NCBI GenBank assembly: GCA_002327865.1
Contig: DCUQ01000042.1
Span: 153-62,504, forward strand
Source of the DNA: Syntrophaceae bacterium UBA2210
GTDB lineage: Bacteria; Desulfobacterota; Syntrophia; Syntrophales; UBA2210
Length of the DNA stretch: 62,352 nucleotides
Direction: 5' to 3'
The notes beneath the pieces are model-generated. The model worked only from the letters and a program-made list of their open reading frames with translations. It was not told the origin of the DNA and searched no databases. Position 1 is the first letter of the stretch. The number at the start of each line of letters is the position of its first letter. The position numbers were made by a program, and so were the translations under genes. This document shows positions 36,300 to 44,806 of this stretch, in pieces.

Positions 36300-37220
36300 C
36301 TACAAACCCTTCTCGGACAGTTTTTTAATAAGTTCTGTTTGTTCTCTGGTCAGTTTTTTAGGAACGGAAACCGCGATCTTAACGTACTGATCTCCTTTGC
36401 CGGTTTTCCTGAAATGCGGCACACCATACCCCTTCATCCGGATCTTGGTGTTATTTTGCGTGTGAGCCGGCACTTTGATTCTCTTGGTCTCTCCATCGAG
36501 CGTTTTAACATCGATGGAGGTCCCCAATACCGCCTGGGAAAAGGTGACATTTGTGGTAATGTATACATCGTCACCGTCCCGCGTGAAGACCGGATGAGGA
36601 GCCACGGTAATATTTATGAAGAGATCTCCCGGAGGGCCGCCGTTAATGCCGGGAAGACCTTTTCCGGCCAGCCGGAGTTTCCTGCCCGTATCGATGCCTT
36701 TCGGTATCTTCATTGTTATTTCCTTCGATCTGCCTTCGTCCATTGCAAGGGTCATCCGTTCTTCCGCTCCGGAATATGCCTCCTCGAGGCTTATGGAAAG
36801 GTTATATTCCAGGTCTCTTCCTTTTCTGGGGATCGGCTGTCTGGCATAATGCTGCTGCCCTCCCCCGAAGAGCTGAGAGAAAAAATCTTCGCTGGTAGAG
36901 TACGATGATTGCCGTTGTGCCCTGAAGCCGCCGAGACCCCGCAATATTTCGTTCAGGTCGAACCCCCTGAATATGTCTTCCTGAGAAAAACTGCGGCTGA
37001 AAGCCTCCTGCGACCCGAAACTGTCGTATTGCTGTCGTTTTTCGTGGTTGCTCAGGACAGCGTATGCCTCGCTTATCTTTTTGAAATTTTCCTCGGCTTT
37101 TTTATCACCGGGATTCTTGTCCGGGTGATATTTGAGCGCAAGTTTCCTGTACGCCTTCTTTATCTCTTCATCGGACGCGTTTTTATCGACTCCAAGTGCT
37201 TTGTAATAATCTTCTGCCAT
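36300..37220 (-). CDS. cbpA: DnaJ-family co-chaperone, CbpA-like
   Basis: 306 residues. J domain at 4-70 with HPD (32-34), a Gly/Phe/Ser/Gln-rich linker (about 75-125), and the C-terminal substrate-binding domains with [32 protein letters not shown]. There is no CxxCxGxG zinc domain, so this is the class II (CbpA) type. It lies 26 bases after yidD and 182 bases before mlaE. Confidence 0.9.
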   Translation of the reverse strand: MAEDYYKALGVDKNASDEEIKKAYRKLALKYHPDKNPGDKKAEENFKKISEAYAVLSNHEKRQQYDSFGSQEAFSRSFSQEDIFRGFDLNEILRGLGGFRAQRQSSYSTSEDFFSQLFGGGQQHYARQPIPRKGRDLEYNLSISLEEAYSGAEERMTLAMDEGRSKEITMKIPKGIDTGRKLRLAGKGLPGINGGPPGDLFINITVAPHPVFTRDGDDVYITTNVTFSQAVLGTSIDVKTLDGETKRIKVPAHTQNNTKIRMKGYGVPHFRKTGKGDQYVKIAVSVPKKLTREQTELIKKLSEKGL

Positions 37221-37246
37221 AATGCTTCTAATCTATTAATTATGTG

Positions 37247-37699
37247 TTATTTGTCAAGATTTTCTTCCCCGTCGTACCACCAGTAATCATTGGCGCTTAC
37301 GGGGTCATAATACCGTATACGGCCTCCTGTTTTTACAAGCGGTGCGTAATCCATCTCGTTGCCTTCGTGTATAAGCCTGTCCGCCGTCATCACAACACCC
37401 ACAAAAAATCCGTGCTTCTTCACGGCCTGGCGGCCGTACGAAGCGCAGGTAGGATACATCGGACACCTGTCTCCGTCCACTCTCGATATATATTCCGAAA
37501 AGAAATCGATGCAACCCAGAGCTATACCGGATAAAGGTGAGATATCCTTACAATTTTCCGAGGGGTGCGATGTGTTCATCGATACCGGCCGGCTTCCGGA
37601 TTCCCATGGCGAGAAGGAGGTGTCATCTCCCGATACGGCGGGTACCGCCGAAAAGATCAAGGCAAGAATGATAAACATATTTATTATGTATTTCGGCAT
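37247..37699 (-). CDS. yidD: YidD-family protein with a signal peptide
   Basis: 150 residues. The YidD core is clear: RCPMYPTCASYGRQAVKKHG (about 78-97), with C79 and C85 matching the conserved CR..PSCS..A motif. Standard YidD is about 70-85 residues, cytoplasmic and membrane-peripheral; this one carries an N-terminal signal sequence (1-23) and a long linker, and would face the periplasm. It lies seven bases from a TPR membrane protein gene upstream of it, which suggests a joint role in the envelope. Confidence 0.8.
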   Translation of the reverse strand: MPKYIINMFIILALIFSAVPAVSGDDTSFSPWESGSRPVSMNTSHPSENCKDISPLSGIALGCIDFFSEYISRVDGDRCPMYPTCASYGRQAVKKHGFFVGVVMTADRLIHEGNEMDYAPLVKTGGRIRYYDPVSANDYWWYDGEENLDK

Positions 37700-37706
37700 A
37701 TTACAG

Positions 37707-38633
37707 TTAAAAACTCATGCTTAATATCAGATAATCGCATTCTTTATCCCTGTCATGGATATATGAGAATTTCACTCTGTCTCTGAGCCCTTTCAGAAAG
37801 TCTTGTTTTGTTCTCTCGTTGAACTTGTGAGCACTGCCGACCGCGCTGTATATATTGCCGGTGTACCATCCCAACTCGAAGAAGGAGACAATAGCTCCTG
37901 TTACATACTTTTCATCTTCGAAAAGTTCAACGGCGCTCCAGATAAATACGCCGTTAAGCAGAAACGCGACGAGGGCATCCCTTTTTCTCTGCGTATACAG
38001 ATGGCCGGCACCTGGAATGACGGCAGCCAATGTTCCGGCTACAACGGGAGATTTCCGTGGAATATTGACGATGTTCCGAAGGCCTGCCGAAAAAACGCCT
38101 GCGGAGTCGTAAAGCCTGCTTTCCTCCGGGACCTGCGAAAACATATCTTCCGCCCTCTCCCATTTTTCCATATCCATAAGAACAAGACCGCTCTGATATA
38201 TCGCTCTCGCTCTGTACTCACCTGTTTCCTTTTCCATTATATAAGCGAAGGATAGAAGCGCTTCATCGTACAATGAAAGCTTTCTCTCGCTCAGACCCTT
38301 GAGATATACCGCCTCTCCTTCCAGCGGGCTTGCGGGAAAATTAAGGAGGAAGGTGTCGAACGCGTCGATCGCGTACTGCCATTTCTCCGCCCTGAAGTAG
38401 CTTACACCTATCTTGAAACATGCTTTTTCGCACAATGCCTTGGCATCCGGACAGAGAAAGATCAATCGCTTATACTCGCCGATTGCCCTGTAAAAGTCAT
38501 CCTGATCGAAAAGGCTTTCCGCGAAGGAGAACTGTTTTTCACAGTCACACAGGTTATCCCCCCTGGCATGGCAGGGTAACATTACTATGAGCGCGAGAAA
38601 GAGAAGAAAGAAACCACAGGTAATCTTTCGCAT
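37707..38633 (-). CDS. TPR-repeat exported/membrane protein
   Basis: 308 residues. Signal sequence at 1-25, then TPR units at about 38-175 (YRAIGEYKRLIFLCPDA, YAIDAFDTFLLNFPASP, EALLSFAYIMEKE, WERAEDMFSQVPEE). Behind them is PGAGHLYTQRKRDALVAFLLNGVFIW, a hydrophobic pair with the GxGxxYxG-like turn of TM2-type domains. It precedes the exported YidD gene by seven bases and iorB is six bases upstream. Confidence 0.75.
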   Translation of the reverse strand: MRKITCGFFLLFLALIVMLPCHARGDNLCDCEKQFSFAESLFDQDDFYRAIGEYKRLIFLCPDAKALCEKACFKIGVSYFRAEKWQYAIDAFDTFLLNFPASPLEGEAVYLKGLSERKLSLYDEALLSFAYIMEKETGEYRARAIYQSGLVLMDMEKWERAEDMFSQVPEESRLYDSAGVFSAGLRNIVNIPRKSPVVAGTLAAVIPGAGHLYTQRKRDALVAFLLNGVFIWSAVELFEDEKYVTGAIVSFFELGWYTGNIYSAVGSAHKFNERTKQDFLKGLRDRVKFSYIHDRDKECDYLILSMSF

Positions 38634-38639
38634 TCTTTC

Positions 38640-39218
38640 CTATACTCCCCTCCCCAGTCTGAATGCTTTTATGTTCCCCGCCAGTATTTTAGGGGGAAAG
38701 CTTTCCTGTAAAACAGATTCCCATATGCCGGGCTCTATCTCCAGATATGAAGACAGCACCCCCAGGATTGCGGTATTGGCCATTTTTCGGTCTCCCGATT
38801 GAAGGGCTATGGCGGTCGCGTTCACAACCTTTACATCTTTAAAGCTTTTCCGCAGAAGATCCACTGCATCACTCGGATACGGCATTTCTCCAAGGTTTAC
38901 CGACGGCGGGAATATCTCTTCGTCATTTATGATTATCTTGCTGCCGGATTTCAGGTAATCGAGATACCGCAGCGATTCCAGTTTTTCAAAGGAAACCAGT
39001 ATATCGACATCTCCCTTGCCGGCTATGGGAGAGTAGACTTTTCGGCCGAACCTTACATGACTGCTGACACACCCTCCACGCTGTGCCATTCCATGGACTT
39101 CACTCTTTTTTACATCGAAGCCCGCATTCATCATAACGGCCGAAAGTATATCGCTCGCCCGTATTATCCCCTGCCCTCCGACGCCGACCATCAACACGCT
39201 GCTTACAGATTCGTTCAT
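38640..39218 (-). CDS. iorB: Indolepyruvate:ferredoxin oxidoreductase beta subunit
   Basis: 192 residues, the gamma-type domain of the 2-oxoacid oxidoreductases: VLMVGVGGQGIIRASDILSAVMM, HGMAQRGGCVSSHVRFG. It pairs with IorA, whose gene ends two bases upstream, to oxidise aryl pyruvates with CoA and ferredoxin. Confidence 0.94.
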   Translation of the reverse strand: MNESVSSVLMVGVGGQGIIRASDILSAVMMNAGFDVKKSEVHGMAQRGGCVSSHVRFGRKVYSPIAGKGDVDILVSFEKLESLRYLDYLKSGSKIIINDEEIFPPSVNLGEMPYPSDAVDLLRKSFKDVKVVNATAIALQSGDRKMANTAILGVLSSYLEIEPGIWESVLQESFPPKILAGNIKAFRLGRGV

Positions 39219-39219
39219 C

Positions 39220-41010
39220 TTACTCGACCTCCCCTATGGCCCCCGCACTGCACAATTGCAGGCACAGGGAACACCCGTTACAGACGGAGGAATCTATCAC
39301 CGCTATTCCTTCCTGTTTCTTTGTTTTTTTCTCTATGGTTATATCGATATCTTCAAGCCGTTTCCATGAAATGGGAGGACAACCCAGTCCGAGACATACC
39401 TTGCAGCCGGTACATTTATCCGGATCGACCCGCAAAGGTTTTCCCCTGCCGGACATCTTCTGTTTCACGGCAAGCAGGGCGCATGGCGCCCTCGATATAA
39501 CCAGGGAAGGCCCTTTCTTCGCCAGTTCTTCTTTTATGACTTTTCTCGTATTTTTTATGTCGAACGGATCGACTACCCGTACGTTATCTATACCCAATGC
39601 CTCTGCGAGTTTGACAAAATCGAGCGCCTTTGTTTCATCTTTCTGAAGAGTAAAGCCGGTTGCGGGATGTTCCTGCATCCCTGTCATGGCAGTCGTCCTG
39701 TTATCGCAGATAACGATAACCGAATTGCTCTTATTATAGGCCATATTTAAAAGGGGTGTAATGCCGGAGTGAATAAAGGTCGAGTCGCCGATTACTCCCA
39801 CTACCTGCTCCTTGTCGCCGATAACCTTATCCATTCCATGAGCCATTCCTATACTGGCCCCCATGCATATCGTAGATCCCATACCCTCCAGGGGTTTCAT
39901 AAAGGCAAGCGTATAACATCCTATATCTCCCGTTACGAACACCTTCAGCTTTCCCAGGACATAGAACAATCCCCTGTGAGGGCAGCCCGGGCAGAGATTC
40001 GGCGGTCGCTGTGGCAACGAGAGAACCGGCAGATCCATAACAGCCGGTTCATTGCCGCTGATGGCTTTTTTCACGATACCGGGATCGAACTCGCCCGTAT
40101 AAGGGAACACATCCTTGCCGGCAACATCGATACCCATTGCTTTTACCTGTTCTTCGATAAACGGGTCGAGCTCTTCGATCACGTATAACTTCTCAACTTT
40201 AGAGGCAAATTCCCTGATCAGATTGCTCGGAAGCGGATGAACCATCCCAAGTTTGAGATAGGAGTATCCGGGGAATACATCTTTGGCATAATTGTAAGGC
40301 ATTCCTGCTGTTATGATCCCTGTTTTCGTATCGTTTATCTCCATGCGGTTTCCGGGAAAGGTCTCGGCAAATTCCCGCAGACGTTCCATCCTTTTTTCCA
40401 CTATGATCCTTCGTTTCCTCGCCATGGCGGGGACCATTACATACTTCGCCGGATCGTTCCGTATGCCCCGTTTTTCTTTTACTGTTTCCTTTTCTTCGAG
40501 CTGAACAACGGATTTGGAGTGCGAAACCCTCGTGGTAGACCTGAGAATAACAGGCGTATCGAATTCTTCACTTATCCTGAAAGCGGTCTTTATAAATTCC
40601 TTTGCTTCTTCGCTGTCCGCGGGTTCCAGCATGGGGATTTTCGCGGCCCTCGCATAGTTCCTGTTGTCCTGCTCGTTCTGAGAGCTGTGCAGCGAAGGAT
40701 CGTCCGCGCTTATCAGGACCAGCCCTCCTTCCGTTCCGGTATAACTCAGGGTAAAGAGAGGATCGGCGGCGACATTGACACCGACATGTTTCATGACGAC
40801 AAGGGCACGGGCACCGGCCAGCGCCGCGCCTATTCCCACCTCGAGAGCCACTTTTTCGTTAGGCGTCCACTCGGCGTAAACGCCTTCATATTTGGAAAAC
40901 TCCTCCATTATTTCGGTACTCGGAGTTCCCGGATAAGCGGAAGCAAAGGTAATTCCGTGCTCGTACGCGCCCCTTGCTATCGCTTCATTTCCCGACATCA
41001 ATTTTTTCAT
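39220..41010 (-). CDS. iorA: Indolepyruvate:ferredoxin oxidoreductase alpha subunit
   Basis: 596 residues. N-terminal pyrimidine domain (YEHGITFASAYPGTPSTEIMEEF), central TPP-binding domain (GDIGCYTLAFMKPLEG, GDSTFIHSG), and a C-terminal 8Fe ferredoxin domain with C533-C536-C539-C544 and C577-C580-C583-C587. The spacing in the first set is longer by one than in a textbook ferredoxin. Used by anaerobes to turn aromatic amino-acid keto acids into acyl-CoA and reduced ferredoxin. Confidence 0.95.
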   Translation of the reverse strand: MKKLMSGNEAIARGAYEHGITFASAYPGTPSTEIMEEFSKYEGVYAEWTPNEKVALEVGIGAALAGARALVVMKHVGVNVAADPLFTLSYTGTEGGLVLISADDPSLHSSQNEQDNRNYARAAKIPMLEPADSEEAKEFIKTAFRISEEFDTPVILRSTTRVSHSKSVVQLEEKETVKEKRGIRNDPAKYVMVPAMARKRRIIVEKRMERLREFAETFPGNRMEINDTKTGIITAGMPYNYAKDVFPGYSYLKLGMVHPLPSNLIREFASKVEKLYVIEELDPFIEEQVKAMGIDVAGKDVFPYTGEFDPGIVKKAISGNEPAVMDLPVLSLPQRPPNLCPGCPHRGLFYVLGKLKVFVTGDIGCYTLAFMKPLEGMGSTICMGASIGMAHGMDKVIGDKEQVVGVIGDSTFIHSGITPLLNMAYNKSNSVIVICDNRTTAMTGMQEHPATGFTLQKDETKALDFVKLAEALGIDNVRVVDPFDIKNTRKVIKEELAKKGPSLVISRAPCALLAVKQKMSGRGKPLRVDPDKCTGCKVCLGLGCPPISWKRLEDIDITIEKKTKKQEGIAVIDSSVCNGCSLCLQLCSAGAIGEVE

Positions 41011-41034
41011 TGCACTTCGTAGCCTTTCTTTCTT

Positions 41035-41730
41035 CTAATTAAGAGCGGTGATCCTGTTTTTTACCATCATCTCCAGAAGCGGATCTTCCGCTTTTTCCAG
41101 AGCCTTGCGATAGGAATCCAATGCCGCTTCCTGTTTATTCATCTTTTCATATATCCTGGCGATGTTGGCGTAATTTATGGACTCGAACCGGGTTCCATTT
41201 GTTCCCTTAAGAGAATTTTCAAACGATTTCAAAGCATTATCGTAATCCTCCTTTTCTTCGTAGCAGTAACCCAGTCCATAATAGGCAAGAGTCGTCAAGA
41301 CGTTGTTTTTATGTGATTTTTTTAGGAATGTTTTATATGCCTCAATCGATTTTTCCGTTTCACCTGTGTTAAAATGAATGTTCCCCATATTATAGAAGGA
41401 ACGGGTGGCCGCATTGCTGGCGGGATATTTTTTGACGAGGTCCGTGTATATCTCGATGGCCTTCGCATATGCTGCTTTCATGTCTCCACCGTTGTCGCCG
41501 GGAAGAGAATATGAATTATAGGCCGAAGAATATATGTCTTCAGCCGCCCTCTCATAGTTCGACCGGTAAAGGTACCATCCCCCGGACAGGATAACGATGA
41601 CAAGTACCACGGCACCGGCTATATAAAATTTCTTCCTGTTTTCGGATATGTATTGCATGACCTTCCATCCGATGGTATGGAATTCATCCGGTTGTTTCAA
41701 TTCTTTCTTTGTTAATCCTGCAGCAGCCAT
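41035..41730 (-). CDS. TPR protein with N-terminal membrane anchor (YfgM-like)
   Basis: 231 residues. A single membrane segment (about 35-54) follows a short cytoplasmic part, then TPR units (AIEIYTDLVKKYPAS, KSIEAYKTFLKKSH, NALKSFENSLKG, ALDSYRKALEKA). This layout resembles YfgM and other translocon- or envelope-linked TPR proteins, but resemblance in layout is all that can be claimed. It lies 24 bases upstream of iorA. Confidence 0.7.
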   Translation of the reverse strand: MAAAGLTKKELKQPDEFHTIGWKVMQYISENRKKFYIAGAVVLVIVILSGGWYLYRSNYERAAEDIYSSAYNSYSLPGDNGGDMKAAYAKAIEIYTDLVKKYPASNAATRSFYNMGNIHFNTGETEKSIEAYKTFLKKSHKNNVLTTLAYYGLGYCYEEKEDYDNALKSFENSLKGTNGTRFESINYANIARIYEKMNKQEAALDSYRKALEKAEDPLLEMMVKNRITALN

Positions 41731-41772
41731 TCAAGATCTCCTTTTGTTATTCTGTCGAGAAATTCTTATTCG

Positions 41773-42174
41773 TTACCCGTTTATCCTGTCCAGTACATGA
41801 CGCGGCGCACGCACTATCTTACCCTCGCCGTTTGTGAAAGGATGCAGGGTAAAACCTTCGGCAAGGATACGTGTTTTTTCTTCATCGAGTATGACGTAAT
41901 CGAACCGTATGCTGGCTCTTCTGATCGTTGTGATTTCCGTTTCGATAACCACGATATCGTCATATCTCGCCGGCGAAAGATAGTGGCAGCTTACCTCTAT
42001 TACCGGCAGATTGTAACCCTCCGCTTCAAGTTCCGAATAGACGATACCCATTTCACGCATCAACTCCACGCGGCCTATCTCGAACCACTTGATATAGTTT
42101 GTGTAATAGACTATGCCCATCGCGTCCGTGTCGGCATATATCACTCTTATTCTAAACTCGCCCTTTTTTTTCAA
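41773..42174 (-). CDS. Acyl-CoA thioesterase, YbgC/4-hydroxybenzoyl-CoA type
   Basis: 133 residues, hotdog fold. The motif YADTDAMGIVYYTNYIKWFE carries the catalytic Asp (D17) as in YbgC. It hydrolyses acyl-CoA thioesters; substrate unknown. Its start overlaps the apgM end by 23 bases, so the two are coupled. Confidence 0.85.
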   Translation of the reverse strand: MKKKGEFRIRVIYADTDAMGIVYYTNYIKWFEIGRVELMREMGIVYSELEAEGYNLPVIEVSCHYLSPARYDDIVVIETEITTIRRASIRFDYVILDEEKTRILAEGFTLHPFTNGEGKIVRAPRHVLDRING

Positions 42175-43390
42175 TGAATTCTCTCCAGTTAGACATAAAG
42201 TAATCCATTAATAAAAATCCAGGAGAAACCGTAATATCTGCGTTTTGTGCCGACACTTCATTGAAAGAGCCTCTTGCTGAGGGGATGTTTTCCCCGGCAA
42301 CGGAAGACAACACGACAAAGGGACTCGGGTCCGACGCATGCGTCTTCAAGGATATCGGTGTCGGATGATCACTGAGCACCATAATACGGAAACTCCCCAG
42401 CGCTTCCACTCCGGAGAGTATTGTTCCCACCACTTTTTCGTCAAAATCCTCTATGGCGCGAATTTTTCCCTCTATGTCGCCCTCATGCCCCATCTCATCG
42501 GGCGCTTCAACATGAAGGAACACGAAATCGCCATGGGTGAGGTATTCGAGGGCTTTCCTCGCCTTTCCCGCGTAATCGGTGTCGGAGTAACCGGTAGCGC
42601 CGGCGACATGGAGGACCTCGAGACCGGCGTAAATGCCGATACCCTTAAGGAGATCGACGGCTGAGATGATGCCGCCCTTTATGCCGTATTTCGCGGTCAT
42701 CGGCTCCAATCCGGGCGCCCTTCCCTCTCCCCACAACCAGATGGAATCGGCCGTCTTTTTCCCTGCGGACGCGCGTTCCCTGTTAACGGGGTGATCTTTT
42801 AATATGTCACGTGAACGCTCCATAAGGGCGACGATTTTTTCCGAGCCGTCTCCCTTCGGAAGCCGTACATCGATCGGCTTTCCGGTAATATCGTGAGGGG
42901 GGGTCGTATTCAAAGAAACAGGCCCTCTGTTGTAGACCATCAGGTGCCTGTACCCTACACCGGGGTAAAACTTAATATCCGGGGAGGCAAGTTCCCTGTT
43001 GAGGGTTTCTATAATCGGGGATGATTCTTCGGATGTTATATGGCCGGCGGTAAAATCTTCCATCACCGTCCCGCCCTCTGTCGAGCCTAATGTTACGAGA
43101 TTGCAGCGGAAGGCCACGTCATCGGGGGACAGAGACACGCCCATGCTTGCCGCTTCCAGGGGAGCGCGCCCGGTATGGCACTCTCTGGGATCGTATCCCA
43201 GCACAGACAGGTTTGCAACGTCGCTCCCGGGTGCAAATCCCGAGGGGACAGTATCTATCAACCCTACGGTTCCCCGTAAGGCCAGCGAATCCATGTTGGG
43301 TGTATAAGCGAATTCGAGGGGGGTTTCCCCGTACAGATCGGAAAGAGGATAATCCGCCATGCCGTCGCCCAGTAAAATTATATATTTCAT
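42152..43390 (-). CDS. ApgM-type phosphoglycerate mutase family protein, probable homoserine kinase
   Basis: 412 residues of the alkaline-phosphatase superfamily: MKYIILLGDGMADYP, then GSDVANLSVLGYDPR with catalytic S56, and HTDHPTPISL-like metal ligands near the end (LSDHPTPISLKTH). A named subgroup of this family is proposed to be a replacement homoserine kinase because its genes sit beside homoserine dehydrogenase where thrB is missing. Here the start overlaps the hom stop by four bases, which is that arrangement. Plain ApgM activity remains possible. Confidence 0.85.
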   Translation of the reverse strand: MKYIILLGDGMADYPLSDLYGETPLEFAYTPNMDSLALRGTVGLIDTVPSGFAPGSDVANLSVLGYDPRECHTGRAPLEAASMGVSLSPDDVAFRCNLVTLGSTEGGTVMEDFTAGHITSEESSPIIETLNRELASPDIKFYPGVGYRHLMVYNRGPVSLNTTPPHDITGKPIDVRLPKGDGSEKIVALMERSRDILKDHPVNRERASAGKKTADSIWLWGEGRAPGLEPMTAKYGIKGGIISAVDLLKGIGIYAGLEVLHVAGATGYSDTDYAGKARKALEYLTHGDFVFLHVEAPDEMGHEGDIEGKIRAIEDFDEKVVGTILSGVEALGSFRIMVLSDHPTPISLKTHASDPSPFVVLSSVAGENIPSARGSFNEVSAQNADITVSPGFLLMDYFMSNWREFIEKKGRV

Positions 43391-44703
43391 CTCAGTGTGT
43401 CATCCTCTATCCTGAGCAGTGTTGTTTTTCCGAGTACGACGTCAAGTTTGTCTATCTCTTTCAACGCCATCTGGACATCTTTTTCCCGTGCCTTGTATGT
43501 TGTGAGTACAAGCGGCACCGCATTCCGTTCAAGTTTCTTTTCCTTCTGGATAACGGACGATATCCCGATGTTGTACGATCCCAGGATTCCCGATATTGCG
43601 GACAGCACTCCCGGACGGTCGACGGCCGCAAACCGTAAATAGTAATTTGTTTTAACATCATCCATCGCGAGCAGTTTTATGTCTTTTATTCCTTCTTTCT
43701 TATAAGATCGGAGCGGAACCCTTCTCCATATACCCGCGATAATGTCCCGGGAGATATCTATCATGTCTCCCACAACGGCGCTTGCGGTCGGCATCATGCC
43801 GGCACCCTGACCATGCAGAAAAACGGAATCGGATGCGTCGCCTACCAGGTGAAACGCGTTGTAATTTCCATTGACGCTGGCCAATATGTGATCGAAGGGT
43901 ATCATTGTCGGATGTATCCTCGCCTCTATGGTTTCTCCCCTTCTTATAGCGATGGCGAGAAGCTTGATGGTATACCCGAGTTCTCCGGCAAATTCTATAT
44001 CCTGCTGGTTTATTTCCGATATGCCCTCCCTGTAGATGCTATCCAGTTCCACACGTTTGCCGTAAGAGAGGGACAAAACTATTGCCAGTTTATGAGCTGT
44101 ATCCACACCCTCGATGTCGTAGGTCGGATCCGCCTCGGCGAATCCGAGGTCTTGTGCGTCTTTCAGCACCGAGGCAAAATCTCTTCCCTCACTGGTCATT
44201 TTCGTCAGTATGTAATTGCATGTTCCGTTCATGATCCCGAAGATAGATTCAATATTATTACCGGCAAGGCTTTCCTTTAATGTCTTTATTATGGGAATTG
44301 TTCCCCCGACGCTCGCCTCGAACCCTATATTAACTTTTCCGTCGTCGGCGGCATCGAATATCTCGTTGCCGTATGTGGCGATGAGCGCCTTATTAGCGGT
44401 AACCACATGTTTCCCGTTGCGTATCGCATCCAGTACAAAGGTCTTCGCGTGGGTACAGCCGCCCACCAGTTCGACGACTATTGAAATATCTTTATCCATC
44501 AGTATCTCGTTCACGTCCGTCGTGAGTTGCTCACGTTCAACCGGTATCGACCTCGGGGTCTCAATATCGACATCCGCTATCTTCTTGATAACGAGTCTTG
44601 CCCCCAGGCGTTTTCGGATCAATTCTTCGTTTTCCCGCAACAGTTTTATGACACCGGTGCCGATCGTTCCGAAACCAATCAAACCTGCAAATATATCTTT
44701 CAC
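43387..44703 (-). CDS. hom: Homoserine dehydrogenase
   Basis: 438 residues from GTG at 44703, right after GGCAGGAGGAAT; the longer in-frame reading is not needed. NAD(P) motif GLIGFGTIGTGV (7-18), catalytic domain with NKALIATYG and GTCNYILTKM, and a C-terminal ACT domain (about 350-430, starting YLRFAAVDRPGVLSAI) that is expected to sense threonine. It reduces aspartate semialdehyde and feeds the putative homoserine kinase downstream. Confidence 0.96.
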   Translation of the reverse strand: MKDIFAGLIGFGTIGTGVIKLLRENEELIRKRLGARLVIKKIADVDIETPRSIPVEREQLTTDVNEILMDKDISIVVELVGGCTHAKTFVLDAIRNGKHVVTANKALIATYGNEIFDAADDGKVNIGFEASVGGTIPIIKTLKESLAGNNIESIFGIMNGTCNYILTKMTSEGRDFASVLKDAQDLGFAEADPTYDIEGVDTAHKLAIVLSLSYGKRVELDSIYREGISEINQQDIEFAGELGYTIKLLAIAIRRGETIEARIHPTMIPFDHILASVNGNYNAFHLVGDASDSVFLHGQGAGMMPTASAVVGDMIDISRDIIAGIWRRVPLRSYKKEGIKDIKLLAMDDVKTNYYLRFAAVDRPGVLSAISGILGSYNIGISSVIQKEKKLERNAVPLVLTTYKAREKDVQMALKEIDKLDVVLGKTTLLRIEDDTLR

Positions 44704-44806
44704 GATTCCTCCTGCCGAATATGTTGATTCGTCCGCAAAAAAACTAAGATTTGATAGCAGACTGCTATAACAGTTACACCAAAGTTTCAAGGTTAAAGTT
44801 CCGTGC

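Noticed and set aside
44754..44768. ATAGCA/TGCTAT hairpin upstream of hom as the terminator before it
   Set aside because: The stem is only six bases and the T-run on the minus strand comes 13 bases later, so termination here is doubtful.
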